DNA of 14,212 nucleotides from CAUZSH01 sp963582935 (GCA_963582935.1 CAUZSH010000054.1:1-14212), one strand, 5' to 3'; shown: positions 5,740 through 13,815, counted from the first letter of the stretch. Numbers and translations are program-made. Notes: a model not told the origin generated them from the letters alone.

Positions 5740-8127
5740 ATGTTCAATTGGCAGATACTCACGAAAGGGGCAAAGTACCGTTTTATTATTTGGGCAGTCA
5801 TTGCCTGCTTGTTGGTGGCATATTTTGTTCGTTTGATTTTCATCGGCTTTCCATTAAATACTAATGTGATGGATTTGCTCCCAAGCGGCTTACAACATCC
5901 TGTGGCAGAAGAGGCGAGCCAAACTTTTTCTAAAGCCATGGGAAATCAGGTTATTTTTTTAATTGGCCATAAATCGCAGTCTCAAGCCATTAAATCTGCG
6001 GACTTATTTTATCAAAACCTATCTGAAGGGAGAACTTTAAATGGTGGGTTGTTTCAGAAAATTGACTATAAAATGGATGCGTCAGAGCAACAGGCTTGGG
6101 CGGGGTTTTATTTTCCCTATCGGTTAAATTTATTAACTCCCCATCAACGCCAGTTATTGAAAGAGAATAAGGCAGATAAGATCGAGCAAGCTGCTTTGAT
6201 GAACTTATACAGTCCCATGGGTATTACCAATTCGGAACTAATGCAAAAAGATCCTTTTTTCTTATTTCAAAAATACCTGACTTCACTACCCAAGCCCGCG
6301 AGTAATATTGATCTGCATCAGAATCGTTTGATGGTTAAACATAATGGTCTTTGGTATGTGATGATTACGGGACAACTAAGTGGAGATAGTTTCTCAATCT
6401 CAACGCAAAATCAAGTGGTAAAACTCATTGAGCAGAGTGAATCGGCAGTAATGGCGGCTTATCCAGCAACAAAATTTGTGCAAACGGGGATGTTATTTTA
6501 TGCCAAAGCGGGTGCTGAAAATGCTGAGCACGATATTTCAACCATTGGTATTGGCTCACTAATTGGTATTATTTTACTGATATTGTTAACATTTCGCTCC
6601 TTGTCGCCAATGCTATTTACGATTTTTTCTAGTGCTATTGGGTTTGTTGCGGCGTTTGTGGTGACGCAAATGGTTTTTGGCACAGTGTACTTATTTACCC
6701 TGGCATTTGGTGCAAGTTTGATTGGTATTTCAGTGGATTACGCCTTTTTTTATTATGCGGATCAATTGCTTGGGGGTAAAAAATGGCATCCCATGCAAGG
6801 GCTAAGAAATATTATTATGGGGATTAGTTTAGGGTTACTTAATATCGTGCTTGCTTATATGGTCATTGCTTGGACACCATTTCCAGGAATTCAGCAATTG
6901 GCGGTCTTTGCCATTGTGGGATTAACCATGGCATTTGCGACGGTCGTATGTGCTTTCCCATTACTGTTAAAAGCCAAACAGCATACCTTTACACCGCCCT
7001 TGTTGAAATTAACGAATTGTTATTTAACTTTTTGGCAAAAGGTGAGTGTTAAAAAAATCATCCTGTTATATGTGGTCATTTTAGGAGTGTCGATTATTGG
7101 CGTTTTACAATTAAAAACCAATGACGATATTCGGATATTAGAGGGAGTACCGCAACATTTAAAAGACAATGAAGCAAAGTTAAAGCAGATTATTGGCAGT
7201 GATATTGGTACAAGCTTTTTAGTGGTGGCAGGGAGCACGCCCTCTGAAACTTTAGAAAATGAAGTGAAAGTGACCAGTGCCTTGAGTAAAGCTTTCCCTG
7301 ACCAGCCCCATGCTTATATTGCGATTAACTCATATTTACCCAGTGTGAAGCAGCAACAGAAAGATTATCAATTGATACAGCAGAAATTAATTAAGCCCTT
7401 GCTTTTGACATATCTAAAAGTGATTGGTGTGCCTGATGCTAAGGCTAAAGAAATACAATCCACCTTAGCCTCGGAGACTTTTAAACCGCTCACCATTGAA
7501 AATTGGGTGCTATCACCCGTTTCTAAGTCCATGCGATTTTTATGGTTAGGAAAAATAAACCATCAATATGCGACGATTATTCTACTTTCTAGCAAACTGG
7601 CTCCATCGACCTTAATAACAGTGGTTGAGGCTCAGCCAAGTGCCACCTATATCAACAAGGCAGATGAAATATCTCATGTATTTGAATCTTATCGCCAAAA
7701 GATCTCCGTTTTACTACTTGTCGCCTTCGTTCTGTTATTTATCTTACTGGTAGTGCGGTATGGGCTTAAGAAAGCGCCCTTGTACTTACTGCCACCAGTA
7801 TCAGCTTGTATTTTAAGTTTTGCCGCATTGGGGATCTTCGGTATTCCACTGACACTTTTTAATGTCTTGGCATTGATTTTGGTTTTGGGGATTAGTGTTG
7901 ATTATATTTTATTTTTTGCCGAGACAAAATCCTTGTACCAAAGCACGATGTTGGCAGTGACTTTATCTGCATTGACGACGGTGCTTGCTTTTGGTTTGCT
8001 GGCATTGAGTGCGACACCTGTGATTCACTTTTTTGGTGTGACGGTGTTGGTGGGGATTACGGCATCATTTCTACTCTCACCATTCATCGTTCGTTTACAA
8101 TCCCCGAAAAAGGATAAATTATCATGA
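5740..8127 (+). CDS. MMPL/RND-superfamily exporter of the APE-type cluster
   Basis: 795-residue inner-membrane transporter built as two homologous halves. TM1 is at about residues 14-36, followed by a periplasmic domain to about 265. A bundle of membrane segments covers about 268-410, then a segment at about 438-456, a second periplasmic domain to about 654, and a second bundle at about 655-785. Each bundle carries the same GISVDY motif (329-334 and 717-722). The Asp residues, 333 and 721, sit where RND proteins place their proton-relay acid. Length and layout fit the hydrophobe/lipid exporters of aryl polyene clusters. It is flanked by a LolA-like carrier (4-nt gap) and a DUF3261 lipoprotein (ATGA overlap), which suggests a relay from inner to outer membrane. 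Cargo is inferred, not shown. Confidence 0.88.
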   Translation: MFNWQILTKGAKYRFIIWAVIACLLVAYFVRLIFIGFPLNTNVMDLLPSGLQHPVAEEASQTFSKAMGNQVIFLIGHKSQSQAIKSADLFYQNLSEGRTLNGGLFQKIDYKMDASEQQAWAGFYFPYRLNLLTPHQRQLLKENKADKIEQAALMNLYSPMGITNSELMQKDPFFLFQKYLTSLPKPASNIDLHQNRLMVKHNGLWYVMITGQLSGDSFSISTQNQVVKLIEQSESAVMAAYPATKFVQTGMLFYAKAGAENAEHDISTIGIGSLIGIILLILLTFRSLSPMLFTIFSSAIGFVAAFVVTQMVFGTVYLFTLAFGASLIGISVDYAFFYYADQLLGGKKWHPMQGLRNIIMGISLGLLNIVLAYMVIAWTPFPGIQQLAVFAIVGLTMAFATVVCAFPLLLKAKQHTFTPPLLKLTNCYLTFWQKVSVKKIILLYVVILGVSIIGVLQLKTNDDIRILEGVPQHLKDNEAKLKQIIGSDIGTSFLVVAGSTPSETLENEVKVTSALSKAFPDQPHAYIAINSYLPSVKQQQKDYQLIQQKLIKPLLLTYLKVIGVPDAKAKEIQSTLASETFKPLTIENWVLSPVSKSMRFLWLGKINHQYATIILLSSKLAPSTLITVVEAQPSATYINKADEISHVFESYRQKISVLLLVAFVLLFILLVVRYGLKKAPLYLLPPVSACILSFAALGIFGIPLTLFNVLALILVLGISVDYILFFAETKSLYQSTMLAVTLSALTTVLAFGLLALSATPVIHFFGVTVLVGITASFLLSPFIVRLQSPKKDKLS

Positions 8128-8735
8128 GAGTCACTCGCTCGATATTTTATATATTCATCATGCTTTTAAGCGTTTCTTTCCTATCGGGATGCGCTTTATT
8201 TCGGACCCACTCTGAAGCTTCACCTCGAATTGAAGTTTTACCAAATCAGTGGGTACAGTTGCCCACACCTGCTGAATTGGGACTACATCTAAATGCCACT
8301 CAAATTCTTTCAGCAACCTATAAAAAAGAGTCTTATACCTCTCAAGTACAAGTTGAACTCAGTAGCAAACATATTATTTTAGTGGCACTTGGTGGCTGGG
8401 GTGGCGAGGTATTCTCGATTGATTACGATGGTCAAACCATCCAAAGCAGTAGTTTGCCAATGCCAAATGCCGATATGGGCGTGAAGCATACACTTACAGA
8501 TTTTATTTTTACCTATGCATCACCGGAGCGATTAAGATATATTTTAGCACCAACAGATATTCATCTTAGTGTGCAGGATAAGAAACGTATTTTCAGCATA
8601 GACGGCAAGCCAGTGATGGAAATTGATTATGAAAGTGCGGATCCATGGAAAGGAAAAGTGGTGATCCATAACATAAAGCTTGGATATACGATCAATATTT
8701 CAACGGTTTCGATCAAAAAGACACCGCTCACCTAA
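8124..8735 (+). CDS. DUF3261 lipoprotein of the APE-type cluster
   Basis: 203 residues. The signal sequence ends in a lipobox LSGC at residues 20-23, so Cys23 should be lipidated. The mature part is a soluble beta-rich domain containing VALGGWGGEVFSIDYDG, then FIFTYASPERLRYIL, fitting DUF3261 proteins of aryl polyene clusters (the ApeN position as I recall it). An outer-membrane acceptor role, like that of LolB beside LolA, is an attractive inference. The residue after Cys is Ala, so no inner-membrane retention signal is seen. The start codon overlaps the stop of the MMPL gene (ATGA), indicating translational coupling. Confidence 0.8.
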   Translation: MRVTRSIFYIFIMLLSVSFLSGCALFRTHSEASPRIEVLPNQWVQLPTPAELGLHLNATQILSATYKKESYTSQVQVELSSKHIILVALGGWGGEVFSIDYDGQTIQSSSLPMPNADMGVKHTLTDFIFTYASPERLRYILAPTDIHLSVQDKKRIFSIDGKPVMEIDYESADPWKGKVVIHNIKLGYTINISTVSIKKTPLT

Positions 8736-8758
8736 GAAATCATGATGATTTTCTTTTA
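8734..8758 (+). terminator. Weak hairpin after the DUF3261 gene
   Basis: AAGAAATCA (8734-8742) and TGATTTTCTT (8746-8755) pair across a 3-nt loop with one bulge, followed by TTAT. The stem begins inside the stop codon. It has only A-T pairs apart from one G-C pair in each outer part, so it is at best a leaky terminator or a processing site between the export genes and the ketosynthase genes. Confidence 0.3.
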
Positions 8759-8793
8759 TACTGTCGGTTAGAAATATAAATCGAGCCAGAATA

Positions 8794-10005
8794 GTGCAGC
8801 CATACAAAACCTACCTCAATAACCTCGGCATTATTAATGCATTAGGAAGCGGCAAACAAGCCGTTGTTAAATATTTTTTAAGTGATGATCCGAATACCAT
8901 GAGCAAATTTGATGACTTATTAAAAGGTGGGTCAACTTGGGTCGGGGCAGTGAAAGAGAAGCTTGTTTCTTTGCCGGAAGTTTTAAAAAAATATCAATGT
9001 CGCAATAATCAACTGATTGCAACGGCTTATCAGGAAATTGCCGAAGATGTAGAAGCATTAAAAGCACGCTATGGAAAAGATCGTATTGGTGTTATTTTGG
9101 GTACTAGCACTTCGGGCATTGCGGCAGGTGAGGATGCTTTAAAATACCACCAAGAACAGGGATATTTCCCAGAAGAGTTTGAGTATTCACAGCAAGAGAT
9201 TGGAAACGGTTCTGAATTCCTAGCCGAATATGCAGGTGTTTCGGGTGCTCATTATACGGTTTCCACCGCCTGTTCTTCCAGCGGGAAAGCCTTTGCCGCA
9301 GCTTATAGATTAATACAGGCCGATATGTGTGATGCCGTGATTGTGGGTGGTAGTGATTCCTTATGTAAGATGACGTTAAATGGCTTTGATTGTTTGGATC
9401 TTGTCTCACAAGATATTTGCAACCCTTTTAGCCAAAACCGCAAAGGCCTGAATATTGGTGAGGGTGCGGCATTATTTATTTTGAGCAAGCAGCCTTCCAG
9501 AATTGCCTTATCGGGAATAGGTGAGTCTTCAGATGGCCATCATATATCAACACCAGACCCAGAAGCTAAAGGTGCTGAAAACGCAATTAAACAAGCTTTA
9601 GATATGGCAGGACATCAAGTAAGTGGTGTGGGCTATATTAATCTTCATGGCACGGCAACGGGTAAAAATGATGAAATGGAAAGCTTAGTGACTCATCGAG
9701 TGTTTGGAAATCAAACGCCCTGTAGTTCGACTAAATCTCTTTTAGGACATACTTTGGGTGCAGCGGCGGCTCATGAGCTAGGTTTGTGTTGGTTGCTCTT
9801 GTCAGAGGCTTATAATCCTAAACATAAACTACCTGCACAAATTTGGGATGGCGTTTATGATGAAACGTTAAAGCCCATCAACATCACAAAGCCAAATTCG
9901 CAATTTAGACATCCAGTTATGATGAGTAACTCATTTGCTTTTGGTGGCAGTAATGTCAGTTTAGTCATTGAGAAAAATATTGATCTCAAGGGTGATCAGT
10001 TATGA
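8794..10005 (+). CDS. Beta-ketoacyl-ACP synthase, APE type (ApeO-like)
   Basis: 403-residue condensing enzyme of the thiolase fold, expected to extend an ACP-bound polyene by decarboxylative condensation with malonyl-ACP. The catalytic set is complete: Cys160 in STACSSSGKAF, His285 in NLHGTATGKND, and Lys314 and His319 in KSLLGHTLGAAA. SFAFGGSNVSLVIE closes the fold. The start is GTG, since no ATG lies in frame with the N-terminal LGIINALG block, and its Shine-Dalgarno is poor. It follows the DUF3261 gene after 58 nt containing a weak hairpin and overlaps the dehydratase gene by ATGA. Position before DH-KR-KS matches ApeO of aryl polyene clusters. That enzyme normally works as a heterodimer with a chain-length factor, which is missing here. 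Confidence 0.88.
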   Translation: MQPYKTYLNNLGIINALGSGKQAVVKYFLSDDPNTMSKFDDLLKGGSTWVGAVKEKLVSLPEVLKKYQCRNNQLIATAYQEIAEDVEALKARYGKDRIGVILGTSTSGIAAGEDALKYHQEQGYFPEEFEYSQQEIGNGSEFLAEYAGVSGAHYTVSTACSSSGKAFAAAYRLIQADMCDAVIVGGSDSLCKMTLNGFDCLDLVSQDICNPFSQNRKGLNIGEGAALFILSKQPSRIALSGIGESSDGHHISTPDPEAKGAENAIKQALDMAGHQVSGVGYINLHGTATGKNDEMESLVTHRVFGNQTPCSSTKSLLGHTLGAAAAHELGLCWLLLSEAYNPKHKLPAQIWDGVYDETLKPINITKPNSQFRHPVMMSNSFAFGGSNVSLVIEKNIDLKGDQL

Positions 10006-10451
10006 GCCTTCAATCAGAGCAGTATATTCCCCATCGTGGCAAGATGAACTTGATTAATAAAGTGCTGGAGGTGAATGATGATTATGCTTTGTGTGAGGTC
10101 ATCATAACGGATCAGAGCACCTTTTATGAGGCTGAAATTTCAGGCGTGTATAATTGGGTGGGTGTAGAGTATATGGCGCAATGTGTGGCATCTTATGCGG
10201 GATTCCATGGTCAATCTATTAATATCGGGTTGTTGCTGAGTGTCCGCAGATTTAAAAGTGAGTTGGCATCTTTTTCAGAAGGCAGTGTTTTGACGATCAA
10301 GGCAAACAAAGTTTTTTTAGAAGAGAGCTTGGGTGTTTTTGATTGTGAAATAAAACTGGGTAGTCAGTTAATTGCCTCGGCAAAGCTTAATACTTTTCAG
10401 CCACCTGTGGATAAGATTGATGAAATATTGAAAGGAAAAATAGTACCATGA
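10002..10451 (+). CDS. 3-hydroxyacyl-ACP dehydratase, hotdog fold (ApeP-like)
   Basis: 149 residues, cytosolic. It should remove water from the 3-hydroxyacyl-ACP made by the ketoreductase, leaving the trans double bond kept in the polyene. IPHRGKMNLI near the N-terminus carries the catalytic His (residue 11). GVEYMAQCVASYAGFHG supplies the acidic residue (Glu56) and Gln60 in the FabZ-like hotdog active-site helix. Length is normal for this family. It overlaps both neighbours by 4 nt (ATGA). In characterised aryl polyene systems, as I recall, this protein pairs with a second dehydratase (ApeI), and none is seen here. A homodimer or a partner encoded elsewhere are the alternatives. Confidence 0.87.
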   Translation: MSLQSEQYIPHRGKMNLINKVLEVNDDYALCEVIITDQSTFYEAEISGVYNWVGVEYMAQCVASYAGFHGQSINIGLLLSVRRFKSELASFSEGSVLTIKANKVFLEESLGVFDCEIKLGSQLIASAKLNTFQPPVDKIDEILKGKIVP

Positions 10452-11173
10452 GAAGAAACATCCTAGTCACAGGTGCCAGTAAAGGCATTGGACAAGCTAC
10501 TGCCATCATGCTGGCAAAAAATGGATTTAATGTCACCGTACACTATAACTTGGATCGAGCTGGTGCTGAAAAAACTTTAGCAACGATCAAAGCAGAAGGG
10601 GGTGAGGGGCATCTGATACAATTCAATATTACTAATCGTCAGCAATGCCATGAAATCATTACACCGCATATTAAAACTCACGGCGCTTTCTATGGTGTGG
10701 TGAATAATGCCGGCATTTGCAAAGATGTGGTCTTCCCTGCAATGGAAGGCGAAGACTGGGATAGTGTGGTACATACGAATTTAGATAGCTTCTATAATGT
10801 GATTAAGCCCTGTGTAATGCCCATGATCCAGTCTCGAAAAGGTGGGCGAATTGTCACATTGGCTTCGGTGTCTGGTGTGGCAGGAAATCGAGGGCAGGTG
10901 AATTATAGTGCCGCCAAAGCAGGCATCATTGGTGCGACGAAGGCATTGGCCTTAGAGTTGGCAAAACGTAAAATTACGGTGAATTGTGTGGCGCCTGGAT
11001 TGATTGAAACAGATATGACCAGTGATGCACCCATTGCAGAGATTTTGAAAGTGATTCCAGCGAGAAGAGTGGGACAAACCGGAGAAGTTGCAGGCTTAAT
11101 TAACTATTTGATGTCGGATTTAGCAGGATATATTACCCGACAAGTGATTTCAATTAATGGAGGTCTAGTGTGA
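10448..11173 (+). CDS. FabG-like 3-oxoacyl-ACP reductase (ApeQ-like)
   Basis: 241-residue classical short-chain dehydrogenase/reductase that reduces 3-ketoacyl-ACP. The cofactor loop TGASKGIG is at residues 8-15. NNAG is at 86-89 and the structural Asn at 111. The catalytic triad is Ser140, Tyr153 and Lys157 (YSAAK), and the PG motif follows in VAPGLIETDM. The C-terminal SINGG is typical of FabG. NADPH preference is likely but not proven. Start and stop overlap the neighbours by 4 nt (ATGA before, GTGA after), so it is part of one translationally coupled KS-DH-KR-KS block. Alone it could pass for a fatty-acid FabG; the neighbours assign it to the polyene pathway. Confidence 0.9.
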   Translation: MRRNILVTGASKGIGQATAIMLAKNGFNVTVHYNLDRAGAEKTLATIKAEGGEGHLIQFNITNRQQCHEIITPHIKTHGAFYGVVNNAGICKDVVFPAMEGEDWDSVVHTNLDSFYNVIKPCVMPMIQSRKGGRIVTLASVSGVAGNRGQVNYSAAKAGIIGATKALALELAKRKITVNCVAPGLIETDMTSDAPIAEILKVIPARRVGQTGEVAGLINYLMSDLAGYITRQVISINGGLV

Positions 11174-12423
11174 CCAATGATCATTCAATAAATGGCGCAA
11201 GAAGAGTGGTGATTACTGGAATGTCAGGCGTGACGTCATTGGGTAATGACTGGGAGACCATTCATCAAAACATGATAGCAAAAAAAACAGGCATTCGTGT
11301 GATGGAAACTTGGAAAGAAATTGACGGATTGCATTCTTATTTGGGTGCACCCGTTTTGGATTTTGAAGTGCCGAAGCATTATAAGCGGAAACAAATTCGT
11401 GCCATGGGACGTGTGGCGAGGATGTCAACCGTGGCAACAGAGGCAGCTTTAAAAGATGCAGGCTTATTAGACCAAAAAAATATTTTAACCGATGGCAGAA
11501 CGGGTATTGCTTATGGTTCTTGCTCGGGAAGCTCCGCACCCATGGCAGATTTGGCCGCGATTATGACGGAGTCTTCTATTAGTAAAGTGACGGCGACCAC
11601 GTATGTTAAAGCAATGAGTCATACTTGTGCGGTGAATAATGCTTTGTTCTTTGGTTTATCAGGTCGAGTGATTCCCACTTCCAGTGCTTGCACGTCTGGA
11701 AGTCAGGCGATTGGATATGCTTATGAGGCGATTAAGCATGGCTATCAAGATGTGATGTTAGCAGGGGGCGCTGAAGAACTTTGCCCAAGCCAATGTGCTA
11801 TCTTTGACACTTTGTATGCCACCAGCCAACAAAATGATGCGCCAGAAACCACGCCAAGACCGTTCGATAAAAGCCGTGATGGTTTAGTGATTGGTGAGGG
11901 TGCATGCACCTTGATTCTTGAAGAGCACGCTCATGCAGAGGCAAGAGGGGCGCACATTTATGCCGAGATCGTGGGGTTTGGCACCAACTGTGATGCAAAA
12001 CATATCACACAACCCACGGCAAGCACGATGAAAATAGCCCTTGAATACGCCATGAAAGAGGCAGGCCTTGAAGCCGATGATATTGGTTATGTTTGTGCAC
12101 ATGGAACGGCGACAGAGCGTGGTGATATTGGAGAGACATTGGCAACGGCCATGATTTTAGGTGAAGGGAAACCCATGAGTTCTCTAAAAAGTTATTTTGG
12201 GCATACGTTGGGCGCTTGTGGGGCAATTGAAGCTTGGTTAAGTATTATGATGATGAATGAGCAAACGTTTGTGCCTACGGTGAATCTTAACGATATTGAC
12301 CCTGAATGCGCCAAAATGGATTATATTAAAGATCAAGATCGACATATTGAGTGTGATTATATCATGAGTAATAATTTTGCCTTTGGCGGTATTAATACCT
12401 CATTAATTTTTAAGCGTTGTTAG
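11170..12423 (+). CDS. Second beta-ketoacyl-ACP synthase, APE type (ApeR-like)
   Basis: 417-residue FabF-like ketosynthase. Active-site residues are Cys174 (SSACTSGSQAI), His311 (CAHGTATERGD), Lys340 and His345 (LKSYFGHTLGACG). The ending NNFAFGGINTSLIF is typical of the family. It therefore looks like an active condensing enzyme, not a chain-length factor, which would lack the Cys. In described aryl polyene clusters the KS after the ketoreductase (ApeR) is a homodimeric enzyme proposed to act early in chain growth; that role is assumed by position. The start is GTG in a GTGA overlap with the reductase stop. An internal stretch (KAMSHTCAVNNALFFGLSGR) follows the usual KS gatekeeper region. 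Confidence 0.88.
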   Translation: MTNDHSINGARRVVITGMSGVTSLGNDWETIHQNMIAKKTGIRVMETWKEIDGLHSYLGAPVLDFEVPKHYKRKQIRAMGRVARMSTVATEAALKDAGLLDQKNILTDGRTGIAYGSCSGSSAPMADLAAIMTESSISKVTATTYVKAMSHTCAVNNALFFGLSGRVIPTSSACTSGSQAIGYAYEAIKHGYQDVMLAGGAEELCPSQCAIFDTLYATSQQNDAPETTPRPFDKSRDGLVIGEGACTLILEEHAHAEARGAHIYAEIVGFGTNCDAKHITQPTASTMKIALEYAMKEAGLEADDIGYVCAHGTATERGDIGETLATAMILGEGKPMSSLKSYFGHTLGACGAIEAWLSIMMMNEQTFVPTVNLNDIDPECAKMDYIKDQDRHIECDYIMSNNFAFGGINTSLIFKRC

Positions 12424-12437
12424 AGTACTTTCACATC

Positions 12438-13127
12438 ATGGAACTTTACCTTGCTCATTTACCTGACTTTAAAGCAGATAATAAAGAGATAGACTTGCCT
12501 TTATCATCTTCCGAACAAGTCTATTACGAGCGAATAAAATCGCCAAAACGGCAATTAGAATGGCGTGTGTCAAGATGGTTGAGACGTTATATTTTAAGCC
12601 AAAAACTAGCAGTAATGCCTGAGGCGCTGGTTTTTGAAACAACGGCACAGTGGCGCCCATATATCGATTCTGTGAAAAATATAGACTTTAATATGAGCCA
12701 TTCAGGTCAATGGCTGGCAATGATCGTTTGTGAAGATAGGGTGGGGATTGATATACAGATTTGCCAATCCAAGCGAAATTTATTGGGGATTGCAAAACAG
12801 TATTTTTTATCACAGGAATATGAAACCTTATTAACAAAAGAGGACCCTACGGCATTATTTTATCAGCTTTGGACGTTGAAAGAGGCTTGCGTTAAAGCAA
12901 CAGGAGAGGGGATTGCTTCAGGCTTTCCAAAATATGGCTTTGAGGTTTGTCATGGAAAAATACGCCAGATTATTGCTGCGCAGCCCTTTGTGTTGGGATT
13001 GTATGTATTTGATGATATGTTACTTTCTATTGCATCAAAATATGAGCAAGATAAGATGCAAGTACAGCAAGTTTTTCCTGATGGAAAAAAGAAAACTTAC
13101 ACATTAGAACGAGTTGCAAGCACATAA
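12438..13127 (+). CDS. 4'-phosphopantetheinyl transferase (Sfp-type)
   Basis: 229 residues from the ATG at 12438. It transfers the phosphopantetheine arm of CoA to a carrier-protein serine, activating the ACP that the ketosynthases need. MSHSGQWLAMIV (residues 86-97), GIDIQ (103-107, with the Mg-binding Asp105) and LWTLKEACVKATGEG (144-158, with Lys148, Glu149 and Lys153) are the three hallmark motifs of the superfamily. An in-frame TTG at 12417 would add seven residues and overlap the ketosynthase gene. The ATG was preferred because family members begin with a short hydrophobic strand like MELYLAHL. It follows the second ketosynthase by 14 nt. No carrier protein gene is visible, so its substrate is encoded elsewhere or is the fatty-acid ACP. 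Confidence 0.87.
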   Translation: MELYLAHLPDFKADNKEIDLPLSSSEQVYYERIKSPKRQLEWRVSRWLRRYILSQKLAVMPEALVFETTAQWRPYIDSVKNIDFNMSHSGQWLAMIVCEDRVGIDIQICQSKRNLLGIAKQYFLSQEYETLLTKEDPTALFYQLWTLKEACVKATGEGIASGFPKYGFEVCHGKIRQIIAAQPFVLGLYVFDDMLLSIASKYEQDKMQVQQVFPDGKKKTYTLERVAST

Positions 13128-13149
13128 TTTAAATAGAGGATGTAGAAAA

Positions 13150-13296
13150 ATGAAAGAGATATTTAAAGTAGTAGTATTTGTAATCATTGGCTTATTTTCA
13201 TTGAATCTCATGGCGGCGGATGATGTGGGAAATTATCCTATTAGTAGTATTACCCCGTGTGCAACTTTATCCAATAATTCCACCCAATTGATTTAA
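13150..13296 (+). pseudogene. Truncated secreted-protein gene, cut by IS982-like element
   Basis: A good Shine-Dalgarno (AGAGGA at 13135-13140, 9 nt before the ATG) precedes a reading frame with a clean signal peptide (KVVVFVIIGLFSLNLMAA) and a short mature part, DDVGNYPISSITPC. From 13260 the frame runs into the inverted repeat of the IS982-like element and stops at 13294-13296. Native coding therefore ends after about 37 codons. It follows the PPTase by 22 nt and was probably the next gene of the operon. The original protein cannot be identified from the part that remains. Confidence 0.6.
13260..13275. repeat. Terminal inverted repeat of the IS982-like element, 3' end
   Basis: TGCAACTTTATCCAAT matches the reverse complement of 2628-2643 at 13 of 16 positions. 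It overlaps the end of the transposase C-terminal half (stop codon at 13267-13269) and marks where the upstream operon gene is interrupted. The pair supports reading both fragments as the two ends of one element. Confidence 0.6.
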
Positions 13297-13764
13297 TTCC
13301 CGACCGAGGTAAATATTTGCATGCATGGCTATTGTGTGCGATAGAATTTTTCGATTTATCCGATTATTAAAATGCCACAAATCCCTTGCCCTCACCCTTT
13401 GAATATTGAATCTTTCTACAAGTTGGCTAATCACTGTTTCGACACGTTTGCGTTGCCACTTCATCCACGAGAGAAATTTCTTTTCTCTCGTCTCCTCCAT
13501 ATTGGCTCGGACAGGCGTGTGTAAGAAAACCCCATATTGTGATTTTAATGTGCGAGCTATTTCTTCCGAGAGATACCCTTTATCCCCAAGCAGGGTCTTT
13601 GAAGAATATTCAGCAATACCTAGCAGTGCCTGCCTTTCATCGATGTTGGCGGGTGTAACATCTACTGCCTGAATAAAGCCATATTTATTAACAATAATGT
13701 GTCCTTTAAAGCCAAAGTATTTTTCATCTTGTGCTGCGCAAAACCCAAAAGAAGCATCATCTTG
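13267..13764 (-). pseudogene. IS982-like DDE transposase, C-terminal half
   Basis: Leftward frame from the Gln codon at 13762-13764, open for 165 codons with no internal stop. It reads QDDASFGFCAAQDEKYFGFK, then VNKYGFIQAVDVTPANIDER, LLGDKGYLSEE (second catalytic Asp), KRVETVISQLVERF (catalytic Glu) and RARDLWHFNNRINRKILSHT. It lacks the N-terminal half, which lies at 2288-2643 on the same strand but on the wrong side for a simple insertion in a linear molecule. The two halves join in frame at TCTTG. The expected complete protein is about 280 residues, normal for such transposases. Confidence 0.8.
13760..13764. repeat. TCTTG junction repeat, right copy
   Basis: Second copy of the 5-nt sequence at 2288-2292. 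Transposase similarity ends exactly here, and the next bases (TATATATTAGG) start the IS91-bearing segment. Confidence 0.6.
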
Positions 13765-13787
13765 TATATATTAGGAAATCCCTTTTT

Positions 13788-13815
13788 TTGACACTCTTTC
13801 AGAAATGTATATAAT
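13788..13815 (+). promoter_or_regulatory. Perfect consensus sigma-70 promoter for the IS91 transposase
   Basis: TTGACA (13788-13793) and TATAAT (13810-13815) are both exact consensus hexamers, 16 nt apart. Transcription would start near 13822, giving a leader of about 30 nt to the ATG at 13854. It begins 24 nt inside the segment that follows the TCTTG break. Confidence 0.75.

Noticed and set aside
11213..12226. Several leftward open frames of 66-108 codons opposite the second ketosynthase
   Set aside because: They are shadows of a strongly coding frame with complete catalytic motifs; compositions are Cys/His/Ser-rich as expected for antisense frames.
5112..12423. Ordinary fatty-acid biosynthesis (fab) cluster
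   Set aside because: No malonyltransferase, ACP or enoyl reductase is present, and the LolA/MMPL/DUF3261 trio with DH and KR between two ketosynthases is the aryl polyene arrangement.
2644..13259. A classical composite transposon with two complete IS982-like copies
   Set aside because: Each end has only one half of the element, the halves are complementary, and they break at the same nucleotide, which fits one permuted copy better than two.
13406..13672. 88-residue rightward open frame near the right end
   Set aside because: It is antisense to the clear DDE transposase C-terminal half, with no Shine-Dalgarno or motif.
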